A stretch of 64,000 nucleotides of DNA. Origin: Paraburkholderia panacisoli. Its GTDB lineage: Bacteria; Pseudomonadota; Gammaproteobacteria; Burkholderiales; Burkholderiaceae. This document shows, in pieces, positions 17,177-26,395 of the stretch. A program made the translations under genes and the position numbers. Every line of letters begins with the position of its first letter. Position 1 is the first letter of the stretch. The stretch is taken from contig NZ_VTUZ01000023.1 in the NCBI RefSeq assembly GCF_008369935.1, positions 1 to 64,000 on the forward strand, in the 5' to 3' direction. Under the pieces are notes generated by a model. That model was not told where the DNA came from. It did no database searches and saw only the letters and a program-made list of their open reading frames with translations.

Positions 17177-18478
17177 TCAGACCGGAATCTTCGTTTCATA
17201 ATCGATTCCGATTGAACAGAGCAGCAGGCCGACGCCCATTGCGGCAAAACACATCAACGCGAGGAAATAGGAGCCGGTATATTGAACGATCGCGCCGATC
17301 GCAATCGGGATCACCATGCCGCCGATATTCCCGCCGAAGTTGAGCAGCCCGCCAAGCGTGCCCACCTTGTTGCGTGAGGCGAGCATCGCGGGGATCGACC
17401 AGTACAGACCGCCCCACCGCAGAAAAAAGAGCGTGATGGACAGCAGGATCACGACCATGGTGGGGCTCGTCGCATGCGCCACGGAAAACACCGCAATCGT
17501 GGCAACCACGCCGGCGATACCGAAGAACGTGCGCATGACGCGGTTCGGCGCGGCGCCGCTGGCGAGCCACTTGTCGGCGACGTAGGCCCCGGAGAGTTCA
17601 CCGATGAAGCCGCAGAAGAAGATCACGAAGCTGGCGCCGCCCATCTGCTGAATGTTGAAGCCCTGAACTTTCTGCAAATAGGTGGGCATCCAGGTCAATA
17701 GACCGTAGTAAAGCGTCGTGCAACACATGAAGCCGACGAGCATCAGCAACACTGAGCGATACCTGAGGAAATCGAGCGAGTTGCCCGACAGGTTTTCGGC
17801 TTCCTTTTCATCTTCCTTGCGCCGGGCCCGTTCGATGTGTTCCGCTTCGGCTTCATTGACCCCGGCGTGATCGCGGGGTTGATTCTTGATGTAGTACCAG
17901 GCGCCTATGCCGCACAGGACCGTGCCGACGCCGGCGATCGCGAATGCTGTGCGCCATGAGTGCGCGACCACGATCAGCCAGGTGATCAGTATCGATCCAA
18001 GCGCTGCGCCGAGCGGCGAGCCACCGTCCATCAGCGATGCGCCACGCACCCGCTCATGCTGTGTGAGCCACATCGCATTGAGCGCGCCTCCCGCCGAGGC
18101 CACGGGCGCTTCTGCCACACCGAGTCCGAGCCTGGTCGCGAGCAAGGACATCGCGTTGGTCGTCAACGCTCCGAGACCCTGGAAGGCACCCCAGAGCAAA
18201 GTGCACAGCGCGAGGACCAGCCGCGGCTTGAAGCGGTCGACCGCCATGCCGCCTGGAATCTGCATCAGCGTGTATGACCAGAAGAACGAGCTCATGATGA
18301 GGCCCTGCATGACCGGCGTCAGCGTGAACTCGCTTGCGATCATCGGCATCGCGACGGACAGCGATGCACGATCGATGTAGTTGACCGTCACCAGCAGCAA
18401 CATGATGAAGAAAATCTTCCAGCGAACCGATGTTTTCGGCTGGGCGTACGCCACGACCGCTGAAGGTGCTCCGCTCAT
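17177..18478 (-). CDS. MFS transporter, ACS (anion:cation symporter) family
   Basis: A 433-aa inner-membrane carrier with twelve predicted helices. The first helix is followed by NYIDRASLSVAMPMIASEF, the signature of the ACS family that takes up hexuronates, galactonate, phthalate and other organic anions. The loop DRFKPRLVL follows helix 2. The start at 18478 has AGGAG ten bases upstream; the longer open frame to 18862 has no such support. It is 18 bases upstream of the D-glutamate cyclase gene and probably imports the acidic substrate of this module. Confidence 0.88.
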   Translation of the reverse strand: MSGAPSAVVAYAQPKTSVRWKIFFIMLLLVTVNYIDRASLSVAMPMIASEFTLTPVMQGLIMSSFFWSYTLMQIPGGMAVDRFKPRLVLALCTLLWGAFQGLGALTTNAMSLLATRLGLGVAEAPVASAGGALNAMWLTQHERVRGASLMDGGSPLGAALGSILITWLIVVAHSWRTAFAIAGVGTVLCGIGAWYYIKNQPRDHAGVNEAEAEHIERARRKEDEKEAENLSGNSLDFLRYRSVLLMLVGFMCCTTLYYGLLTWMPTYLQKVQGFNIQQMGGASFVIFFCGFIGELSGAYVADKWLASGAAPNRVMRTFFGIAGVVATIAVFSVAHATSPTMVVILLSITLFFLRWGGLYWSIPAMLASRNKVGTLGGLLNFGGNIGGMVIPIAIGAIVQYTGSYFLALMCFAAMGVGLLLCSIGIDYETKIPV

Positions 18479-18842
18479 GCCTGTTCTCCTGATGCGTTGT
18501 TTGAATGTCAGATACACGCCCGGCGCGTTGCGCATCGGTGATGTATGAACCGGCCACCTGCAACGCTGCAGGCGCCCGTTTCGTGCTGGTTGAAATTGAG
18601 TATAGGGGCGCGGACCTGAGTGGAGATAATCGAAAGTGACCCGCGCAGTCGATAGAAATCGGTGATCATGTGTGCTACAGCTCGTGCAGGTTTTTTCACG
18701 CGGCATCGCGATAGACGCAATGGTCGCCTCGATAGCGACCATTGGCATTGACGTCGTGACCGATGCAATAACGAGCGGTCGTGCTGTTTCGGCTGTTGTG
18801 ACTTGCCCTGCTTGCAGAAGGGATGTCCCGCGAATAGACGTG
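18479..18842. other. Intergenic region upstream of the ACS carrier gene
   Basis: No gene is seen. The region separates the OFA-type carrier gene from the operon of carrier, cyclase and PLP enzyme, so it should hold that operon's promoter. I find no clear palindrome or terminator. Confidence 0.4.
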
Positions 18843-20126
18843 TTATCCCTTCGCTCCGACAAAACGCGCCCGCGCCGGCTTCAACATGAACATCGCGAGC
18901 ACGGCGGTGCTCAGATCGAGCACGATCGCGCATCCGAACACCGGCACCCAGCTGCCGGTGTGCTGGTGCAGCAGCGCGGCCAACGGGCCGCCGAAGATCG
19001 AGCCAATCCCGAACGAGATGTAAAGCCAGCCATAGTTCGCAGTGGCATAACGGGTACCAAACGTGTCGGTCAGGGTCGAAGGGAACAGCGAAAAAATCTC
19101 ACCCCAGCCGAAGAACACCACGCCGGACAGCAGCACGAACAGAACCGCGTTATCGCGCGTCATTAGCCAGAGCGCCATTGCCACACCTTCCAGCGCGAAA
19201 GCGAAGCACATCGTGTTTTCGCGCCCCGCGCGATCCGATATCCAGCCGAATAGCGGACGGGTCAAACCGTTCGTGAAGCGGTCGATCGTCAGTGCCAGGG
19301 GCAACGCGGCGAGCCCGAAGACCAGTACCTTGCTGACGCCGAAGTCAGCGGCGAAGCTTGCCATCTGCGACGTGACCATGAGGCCTGACGTGGACATCAT
19401 CGTCATCATCACGAACATCAGCCAGAAGAGCGGCGTCTTGAGCATCTCGGACGGGCGGTAGTCACGCGTCATGACCGCTGTCCGGGATGCTGCCGAGCCG
19501 ATACTGTCCGCCGCGGGCGGTACCCGCAGGCCCTGCGACGCGAGCAGGCCGATCAAGGCGAAGATGATGCCGTACAGCCACAGCGTGGATTCGACGCCGC
19601 GCGTTGCCAGCGATGCAGAGATCGGAAAGGTGGTGACAATGGCGCCCATGCCGTAGCCTGCTGCCGCTACACCAGCGGCGAAGCCGCGCCGATCGGGAAA
19701 CCAGCGAACCACGAACCCGACTACACCGACGTAGACGATGCCGGTACCGAGACCCCCGATCACGCCATACGTGAGGTACAGCATCGACGTACTGTGCGCA
19801 TACGAAGCCAACACCCAGCTCACGCCTGCCAGCACCGTACCGATCGAGATCAGCATGCGCGGCCCGAAACGATCAATCAGCGCACCCTGGAACGGTGAAA
19901 AGAATGCCTGCAGCAGCACCAGCAGCGAGAATGTCACTTGCAGTTCCGGCAGCGCGATGCCGAGCTTAGCCATGAGCGGCTTGGTCATCAGAGTCCACAC
20001 ATATTGCGGACTCGAAATCGTCATCATGCAGACAAGACCGAGTCCGAGCTGGATCCAGCGGGTATGCGCGGTTGTTTGCGCGCTGGGCGAGGCGGTGCCT
20101 GCCAGTGATTGCGTGCGGGTGTTCAA
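18843..20126 (-). CDS. MFS transporter, OFA (oxalate/formate antiporter) family
   Basis: A 427-aa inner-membrane carrier with twelve predicted helices, of the OFA family typified by OxlT, which exchanges small carboxylates. Typical segments are GLVCMMTISSPQYVWTLMTK in helix 1, QGALIDRFGPRM after helix 2, and GLTRPLFGWISDRAGRE in the central loop. The start is a TTG with GGAG eight bases before it. It follows the gamma-glutamyltransferase gene on the same strand with a 135-base gap. Substrate specificity is unknown; many OFA carriers move other monocarboxylates. Confidence 0.85.
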   Translation of the reverse strand: MNTRTQSLAGTASPSAQTTAHTRWIQLGLGLVCMMTISSPQYVWTLMTKPLMAKLGIALPELQVTFSLLVLLQAFFSPFQGALIDRFGPRMLISIGTVLAGVSWVLASYAHSTSMLYLTYGVIGGLGTGIVYVGVVGFVVRWFPDRRGFAAGVAAAGYGMGAIVTTFPISASLATRGVESTLWLYGIIFALIGLLASQGLRVPPAADSIGSAASRTAVMTRDYRPSEMLKTPLFWLMFVMMTMMSTSGLMVTSQMASFAADFGVSKVLVFGLAALPLALTIDRFTNGLTRPLFGWISDRAGRENTMCFAFALEGVAMALWLMTRDNAVLFVLLSGVVFFGWGEIFSLFPSTLTDTFGTRYATANYGWLYISFGIGSIFGGPLAALLHQHTGSWVPVFGCAIVLDLSTAVLAMFMLKPARARFVGAKG

Positions 20127-20261
20127 GGTGCTTCTCCGTTTGGACTGCGGTATCGGCAGACGGACGGACGTGCGCCGTCCTTGCCGTCGGCGCTAACGCT
20201 CGCGGGTCGTCGATTCAAAAGGGTGCGGGCGCAGCGGCCGCCCGCGGTTTAGCCGTCGCGC

Positions 20262-21881
20262 CTACCAGCCGGCCGCGGCCCCGTCGCTACGCGGGTCGTA
20301 GCCTGCTTCCAGACATCCGTTGCCGTGCCGGACGATTGCGCCGGCGTGGCCCATTGCTTCGTCGTATGGCCGCATCTGCTCGACGTCATGGCCGAGACGA
20401 CGCAGCGTGTTGAATGTGTCGACGGGAAACCGCGCCTCCAGCTTGAGCGACTCATTGGTTTGCCCCCAGGTCCGACCCAGCAGCCAGCGAGGTGCATCGA
20501 TAGCGGCTTGCGGATTCCAACCGAAGTGCGCGATCCGCGAAAACACGGCGCTTTGCGATTGCGGCTGGCCGTCGCCGCCCATGTTTCCATACACCATCGT
20601 GCGTCCATCGGCGAAACGCGCGAGCGCCGGATTCAGCGTGTGAAATGGCCGTCGCCCAGGCGTAAGTGGATTGCGCGCGGAGGGATCGAGCGAGAAGCTA
20701 CAGCCGCGGTTTTGCCAGTTGATGCCCGAATCGGGAAGCACAAGGCCGCTGCCGAACTCGTGATAGATGCTCTGAATGAAGCTGACGGCCACGCCATCGG
20801 CGTCGATCACGCCGAGCCACACTGTGTCGGCCGGTCCGAGACCACGACCCCACGGCGCTGCCGCAGACATCGAAATCCGCTCGGCCATCGAGTCGAGCAC
20901 GGGCGGCGCGAGCAGCGCTTGTGGATCGATCTCCATGTAGTCCGGGTCGGTGATGTGCTTGTCGCGGATGGCGAACGCGAGCTTGGTCGCCTCCACGCAC
21001 GCGTGGACGTACTCGGGCCCGAGCGGATCCATATCGTCGCGCAAGACACGGTCGAGCACACCGAGAATCTGCAGCGATACAAGCCCTTGAGTGGGCGGCG
21101 GCATGTTGTAGACCGTGCCGAGCGAATGCGTGAGTGCCAGTGGCTTGCGAAGCTGTGCGCGATGCTGTTCAAGGTCCGCTAGCGACAGTGGACTTTCAAG
21201 GGCACGCAGGTCGGCCGCGATACTGCGAGCGAGGTCGCCCCGGTAGAAGTCGTCGAGACCCGCGTGGGCGAGATGCTCGAGCGTCGCGGCGAGGCGGGGC
21301 TGCACAAAGCGCTCGCCGACGGCCGGAATGCCCAGCGGGTCGTCGCTCGTCAGAAACGTCTCGGCGAACCCCGCGACTGATTCGAGTTCGTGCCGCTTGA
21401 ACGCGATGCATTCGGACTGACTCCGCGTGACCGGAATACCGGTTCCTGCGTAGGCGATTGCGTCTTCGAGCAGGCGCGCGACCGGGAGCTTGCCGCCGAG
21501 TGTGTCAGTCGACCAGCGATGCGCCAGCGACCAGCCCGACACTGTTCCGGCCACCGTATTCGCCGCCAGCGGGCCGCGGAACGGGATGGATTGCAGGCCG
21601 CGTGCGCGGTAGGCGTCGATCGTCGCCGCCGATGCCGCCGCTCCACACGCCTCGATGCCGACGGGCTCTGCGCCCGGCCGCGAAATCAACCAGAAGCCGT
21701 CGCCGCCGATGCTGTTCATATGCGGATACACCGCTGCGATGGTCGCCGCGGCGGCAATCATCGCCTCGACGGCATTGCCTCCGTCACGCAGGATCGCGAG
21801 CGCGCTTTGCGACGCCAGCGCATGGGGTGTAACTGCCATCCCGCGGATACCCCGCACAGGATTTAAAGATTCTGCTGACAT
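20262..21881 (-). CDS. Gamma-glutamyltransferase family protein (YwrD-like)
   Basis: A 539-aa N-terminal-nucleophile hydrolase of the gamma-glutamyltranspeptidase family, which self-cleaves and transfers or hydrolyses gamma-glutamyl groups. No signal peptide is visible, so it is probably cytoplasmic. The predicted nucleophile is the Thr of ADTVWLGVID; classical enzymes have TTH here, so the second Thr and the His are replaced by Val and Trp. The GSGLVLPDSGINWQNRG and GGDGQPQSQ segments fit the substrate-binding half. GAGGAAAT precedes the ATG. Together with the D-glutamate cyclase-like gene it suggests handling of a gamma-glutamyl or glutamate-derived compound. Confidence 0.87.
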   Translation of the reverse strand: MSAESLNPVRGIRGMAVTPHALASQSALAILRDGGNAVEAMIAAAATIAAVYPHMNSIGGDGFWLISRPGAEPVGIEACGAAASAATIDAYRARGLQSIPFRGPLAANTVAGTVSGWSLAHRWSTDTLGGKLPVARLLEDAIAYAGTGIPVTRSQSECIAFKRHELESVAGFAETFLTSDDPLGIPAVGERFVQPRLAATLEHLAHAGLDDFYRGDLARSIAADLRALESPLSLADLEQHRAQLRKPLALTHSLGTVYNMPPPTQGLVSLQILGVLDRVLRDDMDPLGPEYVHACVEATKLAFAIRDKHITDPDYMEIDPQALLAPPVLDSMAERISMSAAAPWGRGLGPADTVWLGVIDADGVAVSFIQSIYHEFGSGLVLPDSGINWQNRGCSFSLDPSARNPLTPGRRPFHTLNPALARFADGRTMVYGNMGGDGQPQSQSAVFSRIAHFGWNPQAAIDAPRWLLGRTWGQTNESLKLEARFPVDTFNTLRRLGHDVEQMRPYDEAMGHAGAIVRHGNGCLEAGYDPRSDGAAAGW

Positions 21882-22818
21882 ATTTCCTCAAACAATCAAT
21901 CGATCGATCATCGCTACCCCGACCAGCCGCGACGGGTTCGCATGATCACGTGATACTTGCTACACACAGCGAAGCTGGCATCAGCGAGAAGCAATCGCGA
22001 TGTTCCAGCCGGTTCTACCTTCCACCCACTCGGCGAGCGTCAGCAGCGCGGCATCGTGCTGACTCGCACCTGGTTGACGCTTGTGAAGCGCCTGTCATTG
22101 GGGCACGTAATTGTGGGTTTCGTTGCTTGTCGGCGAAATTTATGTGCAAACTGCAATATTTGAAATATCCACATTGGTTTGATTCGCACAAAGCGTGCCA
22201 CCGTGCGGAAACCCCTATATACAAGGGCGAATCGAGTACTTCCGGAGGGAAACGAGCACACTGCCGTGTTCTGTAAACGTGCAGATACGCGCAATGAAGG
22301 TGCATCGGGCGCAACCAAATCGGCGGCGCACCGCCTCTGTGCGAAACGCCGACGTTCGGCGGCGAAAGGCCGCTGCAAGACATTCATGATTGGGAATCGG
22401 TGCGAGAGCCGCCTTCAGAATTGAAGTCCCGTGCCAATGCGATCGCATCAGAACGTCTATGTTGCGGCTTATGGCGCGTTGGATTCAGCGCGTTGCGAGT
22501 TCGATCTGGTCGCCGTGTTGGCGATGGAGATGCGGAAGGAGGTGTCGCTTCGACCGCCGCTTGAAATGCCGTGGCGTCAGGGGGAGGCCGGAAAACGCCG
22601 CTTTCCCCAGAAGCCAGCGAGTGCTTTGCGCGTAGCGGCGCCTCTGCCCGACGATATTGCCGGAACGGCCGCTACGTCTGCGTGTGTCAGGAGAGTACGA
22701 CGCGTTCGGGGTTGGGAACCCTCGCATGCGTCGTTTTCATCCTGGTCACGTTTTGTATGGCTATTGCACACTGATCCTGTTCGCTGAAGAATCGGATGCA
22801 GCTTTCGCACGAGAGAAA
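21882..22818. other. Intergenic region, no supported gene
   Basis: It holds the promoter of the gamma-glutamyltransferase gene at its left end. Around 22130-22250 the sequence is AT-richer and promoter-like, but no family member is recognisable in any frame. The frame at 22431-22787 on the plus strand is long but has no domain. Confidence 0.4.
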
Positions 22819-24150
22819 TCAGGAGACTGTGGGTGTGACGGTCGATTCCCTTTGTCGACGGCCGAACATCCAGGAAATGACCGCCGACACGACCAGCGTA
22901 CCGCTAACGAAGTAAAGTCCGAGCGAGTAGTCGCCGCTGATTTCGCGGAGCCGGCCGATGACCATTGGGCCGATCGTACCGCCGATCAGACTGCCCATCG
23001 CATTGATCAAGGCGATGCCCGCTGCTGCAGCCGATCCCGAGAGGAACTGCGTAGGCATGCTCCACAGCGGGGGCTTCGCAGCGTTGATGCCGAAATTTGC
23101 GACCGACAGTCCGATGATCAGGAGCAGCGCGGACGATGCATACCCGGCAAGCAGCATTCCTGCGCCGGCGGCCAGACATGCGATCGACACATGCAATCTG
23201 CGTTCGCCGGTGCGGTCGGAGTTTTTTGCCCAGAGCACCATGCCGACGACGGCGACGACATTGGGAATTGCGTTGACGAGCCCGAGTTCGAAATAGCTGA
23301 AGCCGAAGTGGCTAATGATCATCGGCGCCCAAATGCCGATCGCGTACAGACCGGTCGAGGTGCCCGCATAAACCAGTGCGAGGGCGAGCACTCGCGGATC
23401 CTTCGTGGCCGCCCACACACTGGATGCCGCGTTCGTCGCCCTGGCGGCGCGCTCCCGGTCCATCTCGAGCGTGAGCCACTCGCGCTCGTCGGTATCGAGC
23501 CAGCGTGCATCTTCAGGCTTGTCGGTCAGGAAGAAGAACGCGATCACGCCGAGCGCGATGGTCGGCAGCGCTTCGAGAATGAAGAGCCACTGCCAGCCAT
23601 GAATTTGGGCAATGCCGTCCATGCCCATGATGGCGCCGGAGATCGGCGAGCCGATCATGTTGGACAACGGCGCGGCGGTCATGAAGATCGCCGTCACGAG
23701 CGCTCGATGCCGGGCCGGAAACCAGTAGCTCAGGTACAGAATGATGCCGGGGAAGAACCCGGCCTCCGCCAGCCCCAGCAAGAACCGCAGCACATAGAAG
23801 CTATAAGGACCGCTGACGCTCGCGGTCCCAGCGGAGAGGGCTCCCCACACGACCATGAGAAACGCAATCCACCGCCGTGCGCCGACGCGCTGAAGCGCGA
23901 GATTCGACGGCATGCCGAACACGATGTAGCCGACGAAAAAGATTCCCGCGCCGAAGCCGAACATCGCTGGCGTGAGTCCGATGTCGTGATTCATCGTCAG
24001 GCCGGCGAAGCCGACATTGACGCGATTCAGGAAGCTCACGAAATAGAGCGCGACGATGAATGGCACGATGCGCCATGTAATCTTCTTGACTGTGCGCGTT
24101 TCTGGCGCATGCGCATGGGGCACGGCAGGGCGTTCGGATGGCTGGGGCAT
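22819..24150 (-). CDS. MFS transporter, ACS family
   Basis: A 443-aa carrier of the tartrate/phthalate-type ACS branch. After a short polar N-terminus, helix 1 is followed by LNRVNVGFAGLTMNHDIGLT, and later FGMPSNLALQRVGARRWIAF. Twelve helices are predicted with a soluble central loop around residues 210-250. GGGAG precedes the ATG. It is 66 bases downstream of leuD on the same strand, so it likely belongs to the leuCD transcript and imports the dicarboxylate or hydroxy acid that the isomerase acts on. Confidence 0.88.
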   Translation of the reverse strand: MPQPSERPAVPHAHAPETRTVKKITWRIVPFIVALYFVSFLNRVNVGFAGLTMNHDIGLTPAMFGFGAGIFFVGYIVFGMPSNLALQRVGARRWIAFLMVVWGALSAGTASVSGPYSFYVLRFLLGLAEAGFFPGIILYLSYWFPARHRALVTAIFMTAAPLSNMIGSPISGAIMGMDGIAQIHGWQWLFILEALPTIALGVIAFFFLTDKPEDARWLDTDEREWLTLEMDRERAARATNAASSVWAATKDPRVLALALVYAGTSTGLYAIGIWAPMIISHFGFSYFELGLVNAIPNVVAVVGMVLWAKNSDRTGERRLHVSIACLAAGAGMLLAGYASSALLLIIGLSVANFGINAAKPPLWSMPTQFLSGSAAAAGIALINAMGSLIGGTIGPMVIGRLREISGDYSLGLYFVSGTLVVSAVISWMFGRRQRESTVTPTVS

Positions 24151-24216
24151 GACGGTCTCCCGCCGGCGCGTTCCACGCGCCGGTCTCGTTATCAGGTTGA
24201 AATGCGCGTCGCTCGA

Positions 24217-24858
24217 TTACGACATGCTGCGTTGTTGGGCGGGAAGATCGATGCGTGCCCACGGATTGGCTGCCCAATGCCGCTTTTCAAACGTGTCAAT
24301 CTCGTCGGATTGCTGCAGGGTCATCTGAACCATGTCGAGACCGTCCATGAACATGCGTTTTTGCCTCGACGGGATCGAGAACGAATGGCGCTCGCCCGAG
24401 GAGCTCACGACCACTTCGTTCTCGACGTCGATCGATAACTGTTTGGTGTCCGTATGAGCGAGTTGGGCCACGAGTGCATCGACTATCTCCGGCGCGAGCG
24501 TCACGAGCAGCAGGCGATTGTTGCCGGCGTTGAAGTAGAAGATCTCGCCGTAGCTCGGAGCGATGACCGCTTCGATGCCGGCTTGTTGCAGTCCCCACAC
24601 GGCATGTTCGCGGCTCGACCCACAGCCGAAATTCGAGCCGGCGATCAGAATGCGTGCGTCGCGGTATTCCGGGCGATTCAGTACGAACGTCTCGCGCGGC
24701 TGACCGCGCTCATCGTAGCGCAGGTCGTAAAGCAGTCCACGCGCAAGCCCCGACTTGTCGATGCCGAACAGGAACTGCTTCGGCATGATCTGGTCGGTAT
24801 CGAGATTGTTGATCGGCAACGGCGCTGCGATGCCCTGAATAAGACGGCGATCAGCCAT
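24217..24858 (-). CDS. leuD: 3-isopropylmalate dehydratase-like small subunit
   Basis: A 213-aa aconitase-family swivel domain. The core motif ILIAGSNFGCGSSREHAVWG binds substrate, and NNLDTDQIMPKQFL is the usual N-terminal segment. The ATG at 24858 has AAGGAG upstream and overlaps the leuC stop by eight bases, implying translational coupling; a TTG at 24864 is less likely. With the large subunit it would isomerise a 2- or 3-alkylmalate through a dehydrated intermediate. Location with a carrier and LysR gene, not with leuB, argues for a catabolic substrate rather than leucine synthesis. Confidence 0.9.
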   Translation of the reverse strand: MADRRLIQGIAAPLPINNLDTDQIMPKQFLFGIDKSGLARGLLYDLRYDERGQPRETFVLNRPEYRDARILIAGSNFGCGSSREHAVWGLQQAGIEAVIAPSYGEIFYFNAGNNRLLLVTLAPEIVDALVAQLAHTDTKQLSIDVENEVVVSSSGERHSFSIPSRQKRMFMDGLDMVQMTLQQSDEIDTFEKRHWAANPWARIDLPAQQRSMS

Positions 24859-26266
24859 GTACAAGCTCCTTGCGAATGTCGACGATATGACCCGCGATCG
24901 CCGCGGCAGCGGCCATTGCGGGACTCATCAGGTGGGTCTTGCTGCCGCGGCCCTGGCGGCCTTCGAAGTTGCGATTGGTCGTCGAAGCACAGCGCTCGCC
25001 CGGTGCGAGGACGTCGTCGTTCATCGCGAGGCACATCGAACAGCCGGGCTGGCGCCATTCGAAGCCTGCATCGATCAGGATCTGGGCAACGCCTTCGCGT
25101 TCGGCCTGGTCGCGGACCATGCCGGAACCGGGAACGACCATGGCGCGAACCGATGCCGCGACCTTGCGTCCCCGCACCATGGCCGCTGCCGCTCGCAGGT
25201 CTTCAATGCGCGCATTCGTGCACGAGCCAATGAACACACGATCGATCGGCGTGCCCTCGATGCTTGCGCCGGCCGGCAGCGCGATGTAGTCGAGGGCCTT
25301 GCGTGCGGTTGCCGCGTCGATTCCGGTTGCCGTGTCGACCTCGGGAATGTGTCCGTCGACGGGAATGGCCTGGTCTGGACTCGTGCCCCACGTAACGTAA
25401 GGCGCGATTTGCGATGCATCGACATGATGTTCGACATCGAAGACAGCATTCGGGTCCGAGCGCAGCGAGCGCCATGCGGCCGTCGCGGTTTCGAGTGTCG
25501 CTGTATCGAGGTCGCGCACGCGGGCCCGCACGTAGTCGATCGTGGTGTCGTCCGGTGCAATCAACGCAGCGCGTGCGCCGGCCTCGACCGTCATGTTGCA
25601 CAGGGTCATGCGCGCCTCGGCAGAAAGCGAAGCGATCGTTGATCCCGCATATTCGAGCGCGAAGCCGCGTGCGCCCTGTGCGCCGATACGGGCAATGATA
25701 TGCAGGACCAGGTCCTTCGACGTGGTGCCGGGGGGCAGCGCTCCGTCGACGGTGATCCGCATGTCATGCGCCACGCGATAGACGAGCGTTTGCGTCGCGA
25801 GTACATGTTCGACTTCGGAGGTGCCGATCCCGAAACCGAGTGCGCCGAGCGCACCGTAAGTCGTGGTGTGGCTGTCGCCGCATAGTACGACCATGCCGGG
25901 CCGGATCAGTCCGATTTCCGGTGCGACGACGTGCTCGATCCCCTGTGCCGGATCGTTCACGTCGAATAGGTGGATGCCTTGCGTCACGCAGTTGCGTGTG
26001 AAATTCGCGGCTTGCTTTGATGCGTCGACGATGTCGATCGTGCGGGCGGCAACCGGTACCGCGCGCGTCGGGATGACGTGGTCGACAATGCCCATTTGCT
26101 GCCGTGGCCGGCGCACGAGGAGGTCTTTCTCAGCGAGTCCGGCGAACGCCTGCGGACTCGTGTATTCGTTCATGATGTGCAGGTCCGCATACAGCAGCAC
26201 ATGCTGCTCGTCGACGCGGTCGACCGTATGTGATGCGACGAGCTTTTGATAGAAGGTGTGCGGCAT
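24851..26266 (-). CDS. leuC: 3-isopropylmalate dehydratase-like large subunit
   Basis: A 471-aa [4Fe-4S] aconitase-family subunit. Cluster ligands are the Cys of VFIGSCTNARIED and the two of PGCSMC; the substrate loop VVLCGDSHTTTYGALGALGF is intact. GAGGAG precedes the ATG. It opens the leuC-leuD-carrier operon and faces a LysR gene across 129 bases. Family members also act on citraconate, homoaconitate or dimethylmalate, and the actual substrate cannot be told from sequence. Confidence 0.92.
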   Translation of the reverse strand: MPHTFYQKLVASHTVDRVDEQHVLLYADLHIMNEYTSPQAFAGLAEKDLLVRRPRQQMGIVDHVIPTRAVPVAARTIDIVDASKQAANFTRNCVTQGIHLFDVNDPAQGIEHVVAPEIGLIRPGMVVLCGDSHTTTYGALGALGFGIGTSEVEHVLATQTLVYRVAHDMRITVDGALPPGTTSKDLVLHIIARIGAQGARGFALEYAGSTIASLSAEARMTLCNMTVEAGARAALIAPDDTTIDYVRARVRDLDTATLETATAAWRSLRSDPNAVFDVEHHVDASQIAPYVTWGTSPDQAIPVDGHIPEVDTATGIDAATARKALDYIALPAGASIEGTPIDRVFIGSCTNARIEDLRAAAAMVRGRKVAASVRAMVVPGSGMVRDQAEREGVAQILIDAGFEWRQPGCSMCLAMNDDVLAPGERCASTTNRNFEGRQGRGSKTHLMSPAMAAAAAIAGHIVDIRKELVHG

Positions 26267-26351
26267 GGACTCCTCTGGCCGGTTGAATCTGAAACGTGGG
26301 GCGCGGTCATGATGGACCGATGGGCATGAGTCTAATCCGCCAACTCCGGTA

Positions 26352-26370
26352 TAGAATTCAGTAAAATCTA
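26352..26370. promoter_or_regulatory. LysR box candidate (TAGA-N11-TCTA)
   Basis: TAGA (26352-26355) and TCTA (26367-26370) are inverted arms separated by exactly 11 bases, the classical T-N11-A geometry of LysR binding sites. It lies 26 bases before the divergent lysR start and 86 bases from the leuC start. Confidence 0.55.
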
Positions 26371-26395
26371 AACTACTCTTAAATTTTATTTATCA

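Noticed and set aside
18479-18862. 128-codon N-terminal extension of the ACS carrier
   Set aside because: The internal ATG at 18478 has a good ribosome binding site and gives the family's normal length; the extension is unlike any carrier.
22657-24438. 593-codon open frame on the plus strand
   Set aside because: It is antisense to the ACS carrier and leuD genes; its Arg/Asp/His-rich composition is typical of the reverse frame of GC-rich membrane-protein genes.
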